Of a DNA stretch of 64,000 nt, positions 9,496 to 18,483 are shown one piece after another. How positions within the stretch are numbered: the first letter of the stretch is position 1; each line of letters begins with the position of its first letter. The notes under the pieces were generated by a model. The model had not been told where the DNA came from. It did no database searches and saw only the letters and a list, made by a program, of their open reading frames with translations. The stretch is taken from assembly GCF_026342835.1 (NCBI RefSeq), contig NZ_JAPEMI010000001.1, forward strand, positions 4,036,501 through 4,100,500, in the 5' to 3' direction. A program made the position numbers and the translations under genes. This DNA comes from Streptomyces sp. NBC_00154 (lineage in GTDB: Bacteria; Actinomycetota; Actinomycetes; Streptomycetales; Streptomycetaceae).

Positions 9496-10737
9496 ATGGG
9501 TATCCGAACGTGGTGCGACGCCTGGAACGTGCGACGGGCAAGAGCTGTCGTGCTCGTCGTCGCGGCCATAGGGCTGCTCGTCAGAATGCTGATCGCGGCG
9601 AACACACCGGGCCCCGCCGACGTGCGTATTTTCCAAGGTTTCGCCAAGGCCGTCTCCGTTTACGGCCCCGTTCGCATCTACGAGCAGCCGCTGCCGGGCC
9701 TGCCCGTCTACAATCATCCGCCGCTGGCCGGCTGGATGCTCCTCGGGCTGAATGAACTCGCCGAACTCGGAATTCCGTTCGGGACGCTGATCCGGTCACC
9801 TGCTTCGATCGCCGACTTCTTCTGCACACTCATCGTGTTCGAAATTGTCCGGCGGCGTCGCAGTCTGCGTACCGCGGTCGCCTGCGGGATCGGCGTGGCC
9901 CTCAGCCCCTTGCTGATCGCCACCTCGGGCTACCACGGCAACACCGACGCGGTTGCCGTCGCTTTCGCCCTCGCCGCCGCGTATCTGCTGGCCGACCGGA
10001 GGTCGCCGCTGGCCGCCGGGGTGGCCGCCGCGCTGTCGATCAGTGTCAAGTTCGTCCCGGTCGTGGTGATCCCGGCGCTGTTCGTCGTCGCGCTGCGGGC
10101 CGGCCGGCCGGTGTTCGTCCGTTTCACCGCGGGGTTCACCGCGCTGGTCGCGCTCGTCTGGGGACCCGTGCTGGTGACCGTGCCGGAGAACCTCAACGAG
10201 AACGTCCTGGAGTACACGGGGGGCTCCTACCGCCTCTGGGGCCTCGTTCGGTTCGCCGATGTGCTCGGCCTGCCGGAGTCCTTCATCGCCTTCATCCGCG
10301 GCGAGGGCCACTTCCTCTTCGTGCTGATCTGTGTGGCCGTCGGTGTCTGGCTGGCCCGGGTGCGGCCCGCGCAGCTGCCCGGTGCCGTCGCCGTGACGAT
10401 GGGCCTTCTGCTGCTGCTCTCCACCGCGTCCGGCCTGCAGTACCTGACCTGGGCAGCTGCCGCGATGTTCGTCATCGGGTTCTGGGAAGGGGCCGCGTAC
10501 AGCTGCCTGCTCGGCTGGACGGCCATCCTCGGCTACCAGGGACGCTCCGCCGTGCGCTGGAGCGAAACGGTGCTGCAACTGGGCACCGCCGGCTGGTTCG
10601 TGCTCGCGATCTGTCTGGTCAGCGGCGTCCGCCGGATCCTCGCCGCCCCGCAGGACGGCCCCCCGTCGTCCCCCGCCGAACCGGCATCGGCCACTGCGCC
10701 CCGCACCTCGCATCCGTTCGGTTCCGCCGTCAACTGA
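9496..10737 (+). CDS. polytopic membrane GT-C glycosyltransferase (GT87/DUF2029-like)
   Basis: This 413-residue protein has about ten hydrophobic spans. The first external loop carries acidic residues (GPADVRIFQGF), and NHPPLAGW and SGYHGNTDA follow; such patterns occur in polyprenyl-phosphate-sugar dependent GT-C enzymes. It probably transfers a sugar from a polyprenyl phosphate carrier on the outer face of the membrane. It leads a group of three genes with a GT2-methyltransferase fusion and a DMT-type carrier 30 bases or less apart, so the group is likely an operon making and using a lipid-linked sugar. The family name is a best guess from topology; substrate unknown. Confidence 0.72.
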   Translation: MGIRTWCDAWNVRRARAVVLVVAAIGLLVRMLIAANTPGPADVRIFQGFAKAVSVYGPVRIYEQPLPGLPVYNHPPLAGWMLLGLNELAELGIPFGTLIRSPASIADFFCTLIVFEIVRRRRSLRTAVACGIGVALSPLLIATSGYHGNTDAVAVAFALAAAYLLADRRSPLAAGVAAALSISVKFVPVVVIPALFVVALRAGRPVFVRFTAGFTALVALVWGPVLVTVPENLNENVLEYTGGSYRLWGLVRFADVLGLPESFIAFIRGEGHFLFVLICVAVGVWLARVRPAQLPGAVAVTMGLLLLLSTASGLQYLTWAAAAMFVIGFWEGAAYSCLLGWTAILGYQGRSAVRWSETVLQLGTAGWFVLAICLVSGVRRILAAPQDGPPSSPAEPASATAPRTSHPFGSAVN

Positions 10738-10767
10738 CCACACCCGAGCACAACTGGAGAATCTCCC

Positions 10768-12285
10768 GTGAAGGAAAGCACGAGCCCCAGGATCGGCATC
10801 CTGGTGGTCGCGTACAACGCCGAGACGACGCTGGAGAAGACCCTCGACCGGATTCCGGAGGATTTCCGGTCCCGGGTCTCCGAGATCCTCATTCTCGACG
10901 ACGCGAGCCATGATGCGACCTTCACCGCAGGATGCCGCTGGTCGCTGGCGGAGGGAATGCCTCGGACCGTCGTGATGCGGCACACCAAGAATCTCGGATA
11001 CGGCGGAAACCAGAAGGCCGGATACGCGCTGGCCGCCGAACACGGACTGGACATCATCGTGCTGCTGCACGGCGACGGACAGTACGCCCCCGAACTGCTG
11101 CCCGATATGGTCGCGCCGATCGAGCGCGGCGAATGCGAAGCCGTGTTCGGTTCGCGGATGATGAAGTCCGGCAGCGCCCTCAAGGGCGGCATGCCGATGT
11201 ACAAGTGGCTCGGCAATCGCATTCTCACCCGCCTGGAGAACAGGCTCCTCGGCTCGAAGCTCACCGAATTCCACTCCGGCTACCGCGCCTACAGCGTCGC
11301 GGCGCTCAAGAAACTGCCCATCGCCCGGAACACCGACGCGTTCGACTTCGACACCCAGATCATCGTCCAGCTGCTCAACGAAGGGATGCGGATCAAGGAG
11401 ATCCCCGTGCCGACGTACTACGGCGACGAGATCTGTTACGTCAACGGCCTGAAGTACGCGAAGGACGTCGTCAAGGACGTCCTCGAATACCGCCTCGCCA
11501 TCAAGGGGTTCGGCACCTGCGCCTGGATCCCCAAGCCCGTCGAGTACGCCTTCAAGGAGGGCGACGGCTCCTCGCACGCCGTCATCCTGGAGAAGATGCG
11601 AGAACTGCCGCCCGGCCGCGTCCTCGATCTCGGCTGCTCCGGCGGCCTGTTCGCGCAACGCCTGGAGGCGCTCGGCCACGAAGTGACCGGCGTCGACTAC
11701 ATCGAGGTCCCGGGCGTCCGCGAGAAGTGCACGCACTTCCACCTCGCCGACCTGGAGGAGGGGCTGCCCGACGAGATCGGCACCGATTTCGACTATGTGG
11801 TCGCCGGCGATGTCATCGAGCACCTCTCCCGCCCCGAACGCGTCCTCTCCGAGGCCGCGACCGTGCTCCGGCCCGGCGGCCATGTGCTGCTGTCCGTACC
11901 GAACTTCAGCCACTGGTACTCACGGCTGCGGGTGGCGCTCGGAGTCTTCGACTACGACCGGCGCGGCATCCTCGACGAGACACATCTGCGCTTCTTCACC
12001 CGGGCCAGCCTGCGCCGCACTGTCCGGAACGCCGGCTACGACGTCCTCGACATCGCGTCCACCGGGGCGCCGTTCTGGTCGCTGCTCGGCGGTCGCGGAC
12101 CGCTCGCCACGATCCTCGGCGGCCTGTCGAAGCTGCTGACCAGGATCCGGCCGACGCTGTTCGGCTATCAGCACGTCGCACTGCTGACCCCGCATGCGGC
12201 CGAGACGATCATCGCTGGAGAGCACGTCGATGTACAGGACATCCTCAACCGACAGTACGTCCCTGCCGGCCGGGTCGGAGTCTGA
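10768..12285 (+). CDS. bifunctional GT2 glycosyltransferase / SAM-dependent methyltransferase
   Basis: Two enzymes share 505 residues. Residues 1-235 form a GT2 domain of the dolichol-phosphate mannosyltransferase group (ILVVAYNAE, LDDASHD, HGDGQY, FGSRMM), which usually loads a sugar onto a polyprenyl phosphate. Residues 260-480 form a class I methyltransferase with the SAM loop VLDLGCSGG (about 283) and GDVIEHL. There are no C-terminal membrane spans, so the product is probably handed to the neighbouring membrane proteins. ATG 10768 follows GGAGAATCTCCC at a suitable distance. The 3' end overlaps the start of the carrier gene, implying translational coupling. A methylated polyprenyl sugar is a possible product, by inference. 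Confidence 0.88.
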   Translation: MKESTSPRIGILVVAYNAETTLEKTLDRIPEDFRSRVSEILILDDASHDATFTAGCRWSLAEGMPRTVVMRHTKNLGYGGNQKAGYALAAEHGLDIIVLLHGDGQYAPELLPDMVAPIERGECEAVFGSRMMKSGSALKGGMPMYKWLGNRILTRLENRLLGSKLTEFHSGYRAYSVAALKKLPIARNTDAFDFDTQIIVQLLNEGMRIKEIPVPTYYGDEICYVNGLKYAKDVVKDVLEYRLAIKGFGTCAWIPKPVEYAFKEGDGSSHAVILEKMRELPPGRVLDLGCSGGLFAQRLEALGHEVTGVDYIEVPGVREKCTHFHLADLEEGLPDEIGTDFDYVVAGDVIEHLSRPERVLSEAATVLRPGGHVLLSVPNFSHWYSRLRVALGVFDYDRRGILDETHLRFFTRASLRRTVRNAGYDVLDIASTGAPFWSLLGGRGPLATILGGLSKLLTRIRPTLFGYQHVALLTPHAAETIIAGEHVDVQDILNRQYVPAGRVGV

Positions 12286-12739
12286 GACGGCCACCGCCGC
12301 CTCCGTGCCCCATTCCGCACGCGCCCCCGAGCCGGTGCCCGCCGCCCCCGTCAGGAGCAAGACCTTGACCCTGCCCAGTCTGACGCTGCTGCTGTTCGCC
12401 GTGTTCGCGTCGGCGGGCGGCCAGATCATGCTCAAGCACGGGATGAAGGGCGCCGCGGAGGCTGCCGGGCGTGACGGCGGATCCCTGGCGATGCGCGCGG
12501 CGACCAGCCCGTGGGTCGTCCTCGGGCTCCTCGTCTTCGCGGTGTCCGCGCTCGCCTGGATGGCGACGCTGGCCAAGGTGCCGCTGAGCATCGCGTACCC
12601 GTTCAACGCGCTCGGCTACCTGCTGATCGTGCTGGCCGGATCGACGGTGCTGCACGAGCGGACCTCGATGTGGACCTGGGGCGGCTCGGTGCTCGTGGTC
12701 GTCGGCCTCGTCACGGTCATGGCGGGCCAGCAACGCTGA
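12230..12739 (+). CDS. small DMT/EamA-like membrane protein (SMR or ArnE-like)
   Basis: This 169-residue protein has a disordered N-terminal 45 residues and then four hydrophobic spans: LTLLLFAVFASAGGQIML, PWVVLGLLVFAVSALAW, PFNALGYLLIVLAG and the GGSVLVVVGLV end. Size and pattern match four-helix SMR/ArnE-like proteins, some of which flip polyprenyl-phosphate sugars. ATG 12230 is chosen because GGAGAG lies just upstream. The gene begins inside the end of the preceding glycosyltransferase-methyltransferase gene, so coupled synthesis and flipping of a lipid-linked sugar is a sensible guess. A quaternary-ammonium type drug pump is the alternative. Confidence 0.75.
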   Translation: MYRTSSTDSTSLPAGSESETATAASVPHSARAPEPVPAAPVRSKTLTLPSLTLLLFAVFASAGGQIMLKHGMKGAAEAAGRDGGSLAMRAATSPWVVLGLLVFAVSALAWMATLAKVPLSIAYPFNALGYLLIVLAGSTVLHERTSMWTWGGSVLVVVGLVTVMAGQQR

Positions 12740-12764
12740 GGCGCATCCCGGGAACGGGTGCGCG

Positions 12765-12805
12765 TCAATCGCCGGGCGGCAGGAACAAGCCCGTCCGGCG
12801 ATTGA
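12765..12805. terminator. bidirectional terminator between convergent genes
   Basis: TCAATCGCCGG (12765-12775) pairs perfectly with CCGGCGATTGA (12795-12805). It lies between the end of the DMT-type gene and the end of the minus-strand glycosyltransferase gene and can serve both. Confidence 0.75.
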
Positions 12806-12808
12806 GGA

Positions 12809-14986
12809 CTAACGCCCGCCGGGTGCCCCTTCTTCCCCCAGCAGCACCGCCCGAACCACCCGCTCCGCCGCCCGCCCGTCGTCGTACGGACAGAACCTCG
12901 CCCGGAACGCGGCCCGCAGGGCCTCGTTCTCCGGGCTGTTCCAGCTGCCGTCGAGGAAGATCCGGGCCAGCTCCTCCGTGCTCTTGGAGACGGCCCCCGG
13001 GGTGTCTCCCGGCTCCCCGGACAGCAGGTCGAAGCAGACCCCGCGCACCGTGCGGTACGTCTCCCAGTCCGGGGCGTGTACCACGATGGGCCGGTCCAGC
13101 GCGGCATAGTCGAACATCACCGACGAGTAGTCCGTCACCAGCGCGTCGGCCGCCAGGCACAGCTCCTCGATCCGCGGATGGTCGCAGACATCGAGGATCG
13201 ACGGACGGTCCGGCAGCCCCGCCTCGTCGTAGAAGTAGTGCGCCCGGACCATGATCACGGTGTCGGGGCCAAGCGCTTCGGCGAGCCGCTCCAGATCGAG
13301 CCTGCTGGTGAACGACGCCTCGTAGTCGCGGTGCGTCGGCGCGTACAGCACGCTCCGCTGACCGGGGCGGATGCCCAGCCCGGCCCGGATCTCGGAGATC
13401 TGCCCGGCCGTCGCCGCGGTGAAGACGTCATTGCGCGGGTAGCCCGTTTCGAGCGACCGCGCGGCACTCGGGTAGGCGCGGGCCCACACCTCCGTGGAGT
13501 GCGGGTTGGCGGAGATGCTCCAGTCCCACCGGTCGACGCGCTGCAGCAGCCGGTCGAAGTTCAGCCCCTGCGCCGCCGCCGGATACTCCTGCTGGTCCAG
13601 GCCCATGATCTTCAGCGGGGTGCCGTGGTGGGTCATCACATGGACCTGACCGGGGCGTTTGACCAGGTGGTCGGGGAAGTTGACGTTGTTGATGAAGTAC
13701 GTGGCACGGGCCAGCATCGCCCAGTAGCGGCGGGTCCCCGGTACCACGTGGTCGATGCCGGGCGGCACCGTGTCCACCTGGTTCTTCGAGACCACCCACA
13801 CCCCGCGCACCTGCGGGGCCAGCTCCTGGGCCTTGCGGAAGATCGCCTCCGGGTTGCAGCTGACTCCGCGGTTCCAGTACGCGGCGTAGACGGCGAGCCC
13901 GCGGTCCAGCGGACGCCTGCGCTGCCACCAGTAGTAGCGCGCGGACAGCGTGCGCTTCGCATGCGCCCGGAGTGCGGTGGGTACGGAGCGCATCCTCCGG
14001 CGCAGGGTGAGGACGGTGTCGAGGACGCCGAGTGCGGCGAACCGGCCGCCACCGATCAGCCGTGGCCGCAGCCCCCTGGCGCCGCCCGGGAACCGGTGCC
14101 CCTTGGGCCGGTGCGTACGGTGGAACGCCGCCACGGACCGCACGTACCGCCTGCGCCGCCGCTCCACCGACGGGTATCCGGCCAGGAGTTCCTGGGCGGC
14201 CCGCTCGAAGAGCAGCGCCCGCAGCGGATGCAGGGCCGGCCGGTCCCGGAGGAACGTCATCAGCCCCGCGTACGCCTCGACGAGCTGGAGCGGTGTCGTG
14301 CCGTCGGTCGGCTCCTGCTCGTCGGCGAGGTCCGGCAGATAGCGCTGCTGGCGGTGCTCGACGCAGGGGACCGGCAGGACGGCGACGGATTCGGCGGCGG
14401 CCAGCGTCTGGAGCGCGTACATCCGCTCGCCGTGCTGTCCAGGGCCGAAGGCCAGCTTCTCGGACTCGTGGAGGGTGCGGCGTACGGCCCGGTTCCAGGA
14501 GACCTGTGCGATGTCGAGGAGTTCGGGGTGGTCGGCGAGGGTGAGGGGACCCGCGGGCAGTTCGTGCAGCAACTCCAGCGACCGGGTCGGCCGCGGCCTG
14601 CCGCGGAACGATCGCTTGTGATGGCCGAACAGCAGCAGTTCCGGGTCGCCCGCCCCGTCCAGCGCGTCGGCGACGGCCTGCAGCGCACCCGGCAGCAGGA
14701 CGAAGTTCCCCTCCAGGAAGAGCAGATGGTTCCCGACGGCCCGCTCGGCCCCGGCGTTGCGCCGCCCGGCGGGACCCACGCCCTCGCCCGCCGGGAGGTG
14801 GATGGCCTGCACCCGATCGTCCCGGGCGGCGAACTCGTCCAGCAGCAGGCCCGAACCGTCCGGCGCCCCGTCGTCGACGCCGATCACTTCGATATCCGTG
14901 AACGACTGCGAGAGCACCGACTCCAGGCACTCGCGCAGATGTCCTCGGGCGCGACGGACGGGGATGATGACACTCAGCCGGGGCAT
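12809..14986 (-). CDS. GT2 glycosyltransferase fused to CDP-glycerol glycerophosphotransferase
   Basis: This 725-residue protein has the same plan as the gene at 5695 but lacks the long middle segment. Residues 1-230 are GT2 (VIIPVRRARGHL, GVDDGAPDG). Residues 340-715 are a TagF-like glycerophosphotransferase with THHGTPLKIMG (about 452), YAPTHRDYEASF, MVRAHYFYDE and TDYSSVMFDYA (about 620). In the GT2 part the usual DSDD metal motif is replaced by LFLEGNF, so the sugar-transfer half may be altered or inactive. It precedes no co-directional gene closely; the similar gene at 15071-17368 lies 84 bases upstream on the same strand, and the two look like diverged paralogues. Confidence 0.87.
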   Translation of the reverse strand: MPRLSVIIPVRRARGHLRECLESVLSQSFTDIEVIGVDDGAPDGSGLLLDEFAARDDRVQAIHLPAGEGVGPAGRRNAGAERAVGNHLLFLEGNFVLLPGALQAVADALDGAGDPELLLFGHHKRSFRGRPRPTRSLELLHELPAGPLTLADHPELLDIAQVSWNRAVRRTLHESEKLAFGPGQHGERMYALQTLAAAESVAVLPVPCVEHRQQRYLPDLADEQEPTDGTTPLQLVEAYAGLMTFLRDRPALHPLRALLFERAAQELLAGYPSVERRRRRYVRSVAAFHRTHRPKGHRFPGGARGLRPRLIGGGRFAALGVLDTVLTLRRRMRSVPTALRAHAKRTLSARYYWWQRRRPLDRGLAVYAAYWNRGVSCNPEAIFRKAQELAPQVRGVWVVSKNQVDTVPPGIDHVVPGTRRYWAMLARATYFINNVNFPDHLVKRPGQVHVMTHHGTPLKIMGLDQQEYPAAAQGLNFDRLLQRVDRWDWSISANPHSTEVWARAYPSAARSLETGYPRNDVFTAATAGQISEIRAGLGIRPGQRSVLYAPTHRDYEASFTSRLDLERLAEALGPDTVIMVRAHYFYDEAGLPDRPSILDVCDHPRIEELCLAADALVTDYSSVMFDYAALDRPIVVHAPDWETYRTVRGVCFDLLSGEPGDTPGAVSKSTEELARIFLDGSWNSPENEALRAAFRARFCPYDDGRAAERVVRAVLLGEEGAPGGR

Positions 14987-15070
14987 ACACGCTCTTTCTG
15001 GGTCACTGGCACCCGTGGGCGCAGACAGCGGGGGAGACGGGGGACAACAGGAAGTCGGAAGGCCGGTAAG

Positions 15071-17368
15071 TCAGGCGGTCGGGCGGTCAGGTCCGGTTGA
15101 CGGACTGCGTCCCGGCGAGGTCCCGCTCAGCAGAGCCGGTACGGGGACGGACGCCGGGACCGGCGCGGGCCCCGGCTGTCGCTCCGCCAGGGACACCGCG
15201 GACGCCGCGGGCACCTGCACGGTCGTGTCGCCCAGGAACACCCGGCGCACCACCCGCTCCGCCGCGTGCCCGTCGTCGTACGGGCAGAACCGCGCCCGGA
15301 ACGCCGCCCGCAGCTGCGCGGAGCGGGAGCCGCGCCAATGGCCCGTGGCGAAGATGTCCAGCAGCTCGTCCTCGCTGTGGGCGATCGCACCCGGTGGGCA
15401 GGAGCGCAGATCGAAATAGGTGCCGCGGGCCGCCTCGTACGCCTCCCGGTCACTGTTGTGGATGACGATGGGCCGGTCCAGATTGGCGTAGTCGAACATC
15501 AGCGACGAGTAGTCGGTGACCAGTGCGTCGGAGGCGAGCGCGACCGCCTCGACCGAGGGATGGTCGCTGACGTCGATGATCCGCGGGTGCGTGCCGCGGA
15601 CCAGCGGAGCCTCGTACGAGTAGTGCGCGCGGGTCAGGATCACGAAGTCGGGGCCGAGCGCCCTGACCACCCGCTCCAGGTCGAGGCCGAGGTGCTGGGT
15701 GCGCCGGTAGTCGCGGTGGGTGGGGGCGTACAGCAGGGCGGTGGCACCCTCGGGGATGCCGATCGACTCGCGAAACCGCGCCACATCGGTGGCGGTGGCC
15801 CGCCGCAGGTGGTCGTTGCGCGGACAGCCGTACTCCAAGGTCTCCAAGCCGGCGGACCCCGACGGGTAGGCCCTCTCCCACACGAGGGTGGAGTGCCGGT
15901 TCGCGGAGAGCGAGAAGTCCCACTTGTCGACGTTGGCGAGCAGCTGCTCGAAGTCCATCGTGCCGGCCGCCGCGGGACGGTCCTGAAGGTCCAGGCCCAT
16001 CGTCTTCAACGGGGTGCCGTGATGGGTCTGGAGCAGCACCTGGCCGCGCCGCTTGACCAGTCGCCGGTCGAAGTTGACGTTGTTCACGAGGTACTTGGAG
16101 CGGGCCAGTGCCTGCCAGTAGCGGTACGTTCCCGGTGTGAGCCGGCGGATTCCGGTGGGGACGGTGTGCTCGTCCTCGGCGCGGCAGATCCATGACGTGT
16201 GCAGCCCGGGCACCAGTTCGCGGGCCTTCTCCTCGATCGCCGCCGGGCTGCAGGCGTAGCCGCGGTGCCAGTACGCAGCGAACACCGCCCGGTCCGCACG
16301 CACGGGCAGCCGGAGCTGCACGCGGTAGTACGCCTGGAGCACGCCGGCTCGCACCACCCGTCGTGCGGCCCCGGCGATCCGGCGCAGCCGCCCCCGCAAC
16401 AGCCGTGCGGTCCACAGGGCGCGGTACGTGCGGTGCGCGCCCAGCCGGATCAGTCCGTGGCGCAGCCGGGCGCGGCGTTGCGCGGGGGCGCCGGGGACGC
16501 GGTAGCGGCCGCAGTGGGTGCGGGCGCGGCGGAAGAACTCGCCGCGGCTGCCGCGCGGCAGCCTGCCGGGGGTGGTGAAGATCGTCGAGAAGTGGTCGAG
16601 CATCCGGCGGTAGATCACCGGCCGCCAGTTCGCGAGCCGGGGGTGGGCGTCGATGAACGCGAAGACCCGGTCGTACTGGTCGAAGATGTCGAAGTGCTTG
16701 CGGCTGGTGGTGGACAGGATGTTGCCCTGGCGCCGCTGCCGGTAGTGGACGCACACCTCGTCGAGGACGGCGATCGAACCGGCGGCCATCAGCACCGGGT
16801 AGGTCCACGGGGTGTCCTCGTAGTAGCCGGGCGGGAAGGTGAACCCCTCGGCCTCGACGAACTCGCGGCGGTACGCCTTGTTCCAGACGACCATGAGGAC
16901 TTTCAGCAGACCGGGTCGGCCGGCAAGGGTGAAGGTCGCGGGACCAGTCTCGGCGAGATACCCGGCGAAGGCGTTGCGCACGCTCTCGCCCGTCCAGTAC
17001 GTACGGGCGTAGTCGTAGACGAGGACGTCCGGCTCCCCGGTCCGCGCGATCCGGTCGGCGATGGTCCGCAGGGCGCCGGGGGCGAGGGTGTCGTCACTGT
17101 CCAGGAAGATCAGGTAGTCGCCGGTGGCCTGTGCGATCCCGGCGTTACGGGCGAGGCCGAGGCCCACGTTCTCCGGCAGGTGCAGGGCCCGCACCCGGCT
17201 GTCGCGGGCGGCGAACCCGTCGATGATGGTGCCGCAGGCATCGGGGGAGCAGTCATCCACCGCGATGATCTCGAAGTCCGCGTAGGACTGGCTCAGCACC
17301 GAGTCCAGGCTCTCGTGCAGATACGCCTGAACCCGGTACGCGGGCACGATGACACTGAACCTGGGCAC
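15071..17368 (-). CDS. GT2 glycosyltransferase fused to CDP-glycerol glycerophosphotransferase
   Basis: This 765-residue protein contains GT2 motifs VIVPAYRVQAYL, VDDCSPDACG and FLDSDDTL in residues 1-230. A C-terminal glycerophosphotransferase follows with QTHHGTPLKTMGL (about 449), YAPTHRDYRR and TDYSSLMFDYAN (about 620). GTG 17368 is taken as the start because the GT2 fold begins at its second codon; an ATG 15 codons upstream is possible. Unlike its neighbour at 12809 it keeps the DSDD metal site, so the GT2 half looks active. The pair, with the exporter at 2863-4624, suggests a sugar-containing polyol-phosphate wall polymer. Confidence 0.88.
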   Translation of the reverse strand: MPRFSVIVPAYRVQAYLHESLDSVLSQSYADFEIIAVDDCSPDACGTIIDGFAARDSRVRALHLPENVGLGLARNAGIAQATGDYLIFLDSDDTLAPGALRTIADRIARTGEPDVLVYDYARTYWTGESVRNAFAGYLAETGPATFTLAGRPGLLKVLMVVWNKAYRREFVEAEGFTFPPGYYEDTPWTYPVLMAAGSIAVLDEVCVHYRQRRQGNILSTTSRKHFDIFDQYDRVFAFIDAHPRLANWRPVIYRRMLDHFSTIFTTPGRLPRGSRGEFFRRARTHCGRYRVPGAPAQRRARLRHGLIRLGAHRTYRALWTARLLRGRLRRIAGAARRVVRAGVLQAYYRVQLRLPVRADRAVFAAYWHRGYACSPAAIEEKARELVPGLHTSWICRAEDEHTVPTGIRRLTPGTYRYWQALARSKYLVNNVNFDRRLVKRRGQVLLQTHHGTPLKTMGLDLQDRPAAAGTMDFEQLLANVDKWDFSLSANRHSTLVWERAYPSGSAGLETLEYGCPRNDHLRRATATDVARFRESIGIPEGATALLYAPTHRDYRRTQHLGLDLERVVRALGPDFVILTRAHYSYEAPLVRGTHPRIIDVSDHPSVEAVALASDALVTDYSSLMFDYANLDRPIVIHNSDREAYEAARGTYFDLRSCPPGAIAHSEDELLDIFATGHWRGSRSAQLRAAFRARFCPYDDGHAAERVVRRVFLGDTTVQVPAASAVSLAERQPGPAPVPASVPVPALLSGTSPGRSPSTGPDRPTA

Positions 17369-17470
17369 AACACATCCATGGGTCGTTCGCTGGTGCGGGC
17401 GGGTGGTCCGCAAACGGCCGATGGGGCGCGATGGTTACGCCGAAACGTGGCATTCGCGCGAAGTGCCAGG

Positions 17471-17507
17471 TGGGGCGTGCCCGTTCGGAGTAACGGGACA
17501 CGCCCCA
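17471..17507 (-). terminator. terminator of the first sugar ABC operon
   Basis: TGGGGCGTG (17471-17479) pairs with CACGCCCCA (17499-17507), with an inner CCGTT/AACGG helix. It lies about 50 bases past the stop of the permease gene ending at 17560, on the minus strand. Confidence 0.65.
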
Positions 17508-17559
17508 TGTTGACGTACATCCGGTCGACGTACAGCTGATGGATTTCTGTGTGGCGCTG

Positions 17560-18483
17560 CTACTTGACCGCGCCCGCCATCACGCCGGAGACGAACTGGC
17601 GCTGGAAGGCGAAGAACACAGCAAGTGGAATCACCATCGACACGAAGGCACCGGGCGCCAGCACATCGATGTTGTTGCCGAACTGCCGTACCTGCTGCTG
17701 CAGGGCCACGGTGATCGGGGGCGAGTCGGAGTCCGCGAAGATCAGCGCGACCAGCATGTCGTTCCACACCCAGAGGAACTGGAAGATCCCGAGCGAGGCG
17801 ATCGCCGGACCGCCCAGCGGCATCACGACCCTGGTGAAGAGCCGGATCTCGCCCGCCCCGTCGAGCCGGGCCGCCTCCAGGAGTTCGCGCGGGATCTCCG
17901 CGAAGAAGTTCCTCAGCAGGAAGATCGCGAAGGGCAGGCCGAACGCCGTGTGGAAGAGGATCACACCGAAGGTGGTCTCGAAGATCCCGATCTCGCCGAA
18001 GAGCTTGGACACCGGGATGAGAGCGACCTGCACCGGGACCACCAACAACCCGACGACCAGCAGGAACCACCAGTCGCGGCCGGGAAAGTCCATCCAGGCG
18101 AAGGCGTACCCGGCCAGCGAGCCGAACACCACGACCAGGACCGTCGCCGGGACGGTGATCATCACCGTACTCAGGAGGGAGTGGGTGATGGTCGAATTGT
18201 CCAGCAGCCGGGAGTAGTTGTCGAAGGTGAGCTGGGACGGGGCGGTGAAGACCTTCCACCAGCCGGTAGCCGCGATCTCCTCGCCGCTGCGCAGTGAGGA
18301 GAGCAGTAGTCCGATGGTCGGCATCAGCCAGAACAGGCCCACCAGGATGAGGAAGACCCGCATCACGCCGCCGCCGGCGCGGGCCGCGATCCGTGAACCG
18401 AGGGACTGCTTCGCCCGCGCCGCTTCGCTGCCGGAGGCCGGGGTCGTGCGGGTGGCCGCGGCCGTCGTCGACGGGGTTGTCAT
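17560..18483 (-). CDS. sugar ABC transporter permease, MalG-like
   Basis: This 307-residue inner-membrane protein has six predicted spans and the EAA loop that docks the ATPase (ELLEAARLDGAGEIRLFTRVVMPLGG, about residues 205-230). It ends FQRQFVSGVMAGAVK, typical of the MalG subgroup. ATG 18483 is chosen because GGAGG lies eight bases upstream and the TGA of the mini-ORF overlaps it (ATGA). With the MalF-like permease and the lipoprotein it forms a carbohydrate importer. No ATPase gene is nearby; in streptomycetes the shared ATPase MsiK often serves such systems. Confidence 0.92.
   Translation of the reverse strand: MTTPSTTAAATRTTPASGSEAARAKQSLGSRIAARAGGGVMRVFLILVGLFWLMPTIGLLLSSLRSGEEIAATGWWKVFTAPSQLTFDNYSRLLDNSTITHSLLSTVMITVPATVLVVVFGSLAGYAFAWMDFPGRDWWFLLVVGLLVVPVQVALIPVSKLFGEIGIFETTFGVILFHTAFGLPFAIFLLRNFFAEIPRELLEAARLDGAGEIRLFTRVVMPLGGPAIASLGIFQFLWVWNDMLVALIFADSDSPPITVALQQQVRQFGNNIDVLAPGAFVSMVIPLAVFFAFQRQFVSGVMAGAVK

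Noticed and set aside
6934..9717. Long minus-strand frame (927 codons) opposite the large glycosyltransferase gene
   Set aside because: It is a by-product of high G+C at codon position three on the plus strand; its product is low-complexity and lacks domains, while the plus strand has clear enzyme motifs.
9796..11913. Long minus-strand frame (705 codons) opposite the GT-C and GT2-methyltransferase genes
   Set aside because: The same antisense effect; no ribosome site, no recognisable domain, and it spans two real genes.
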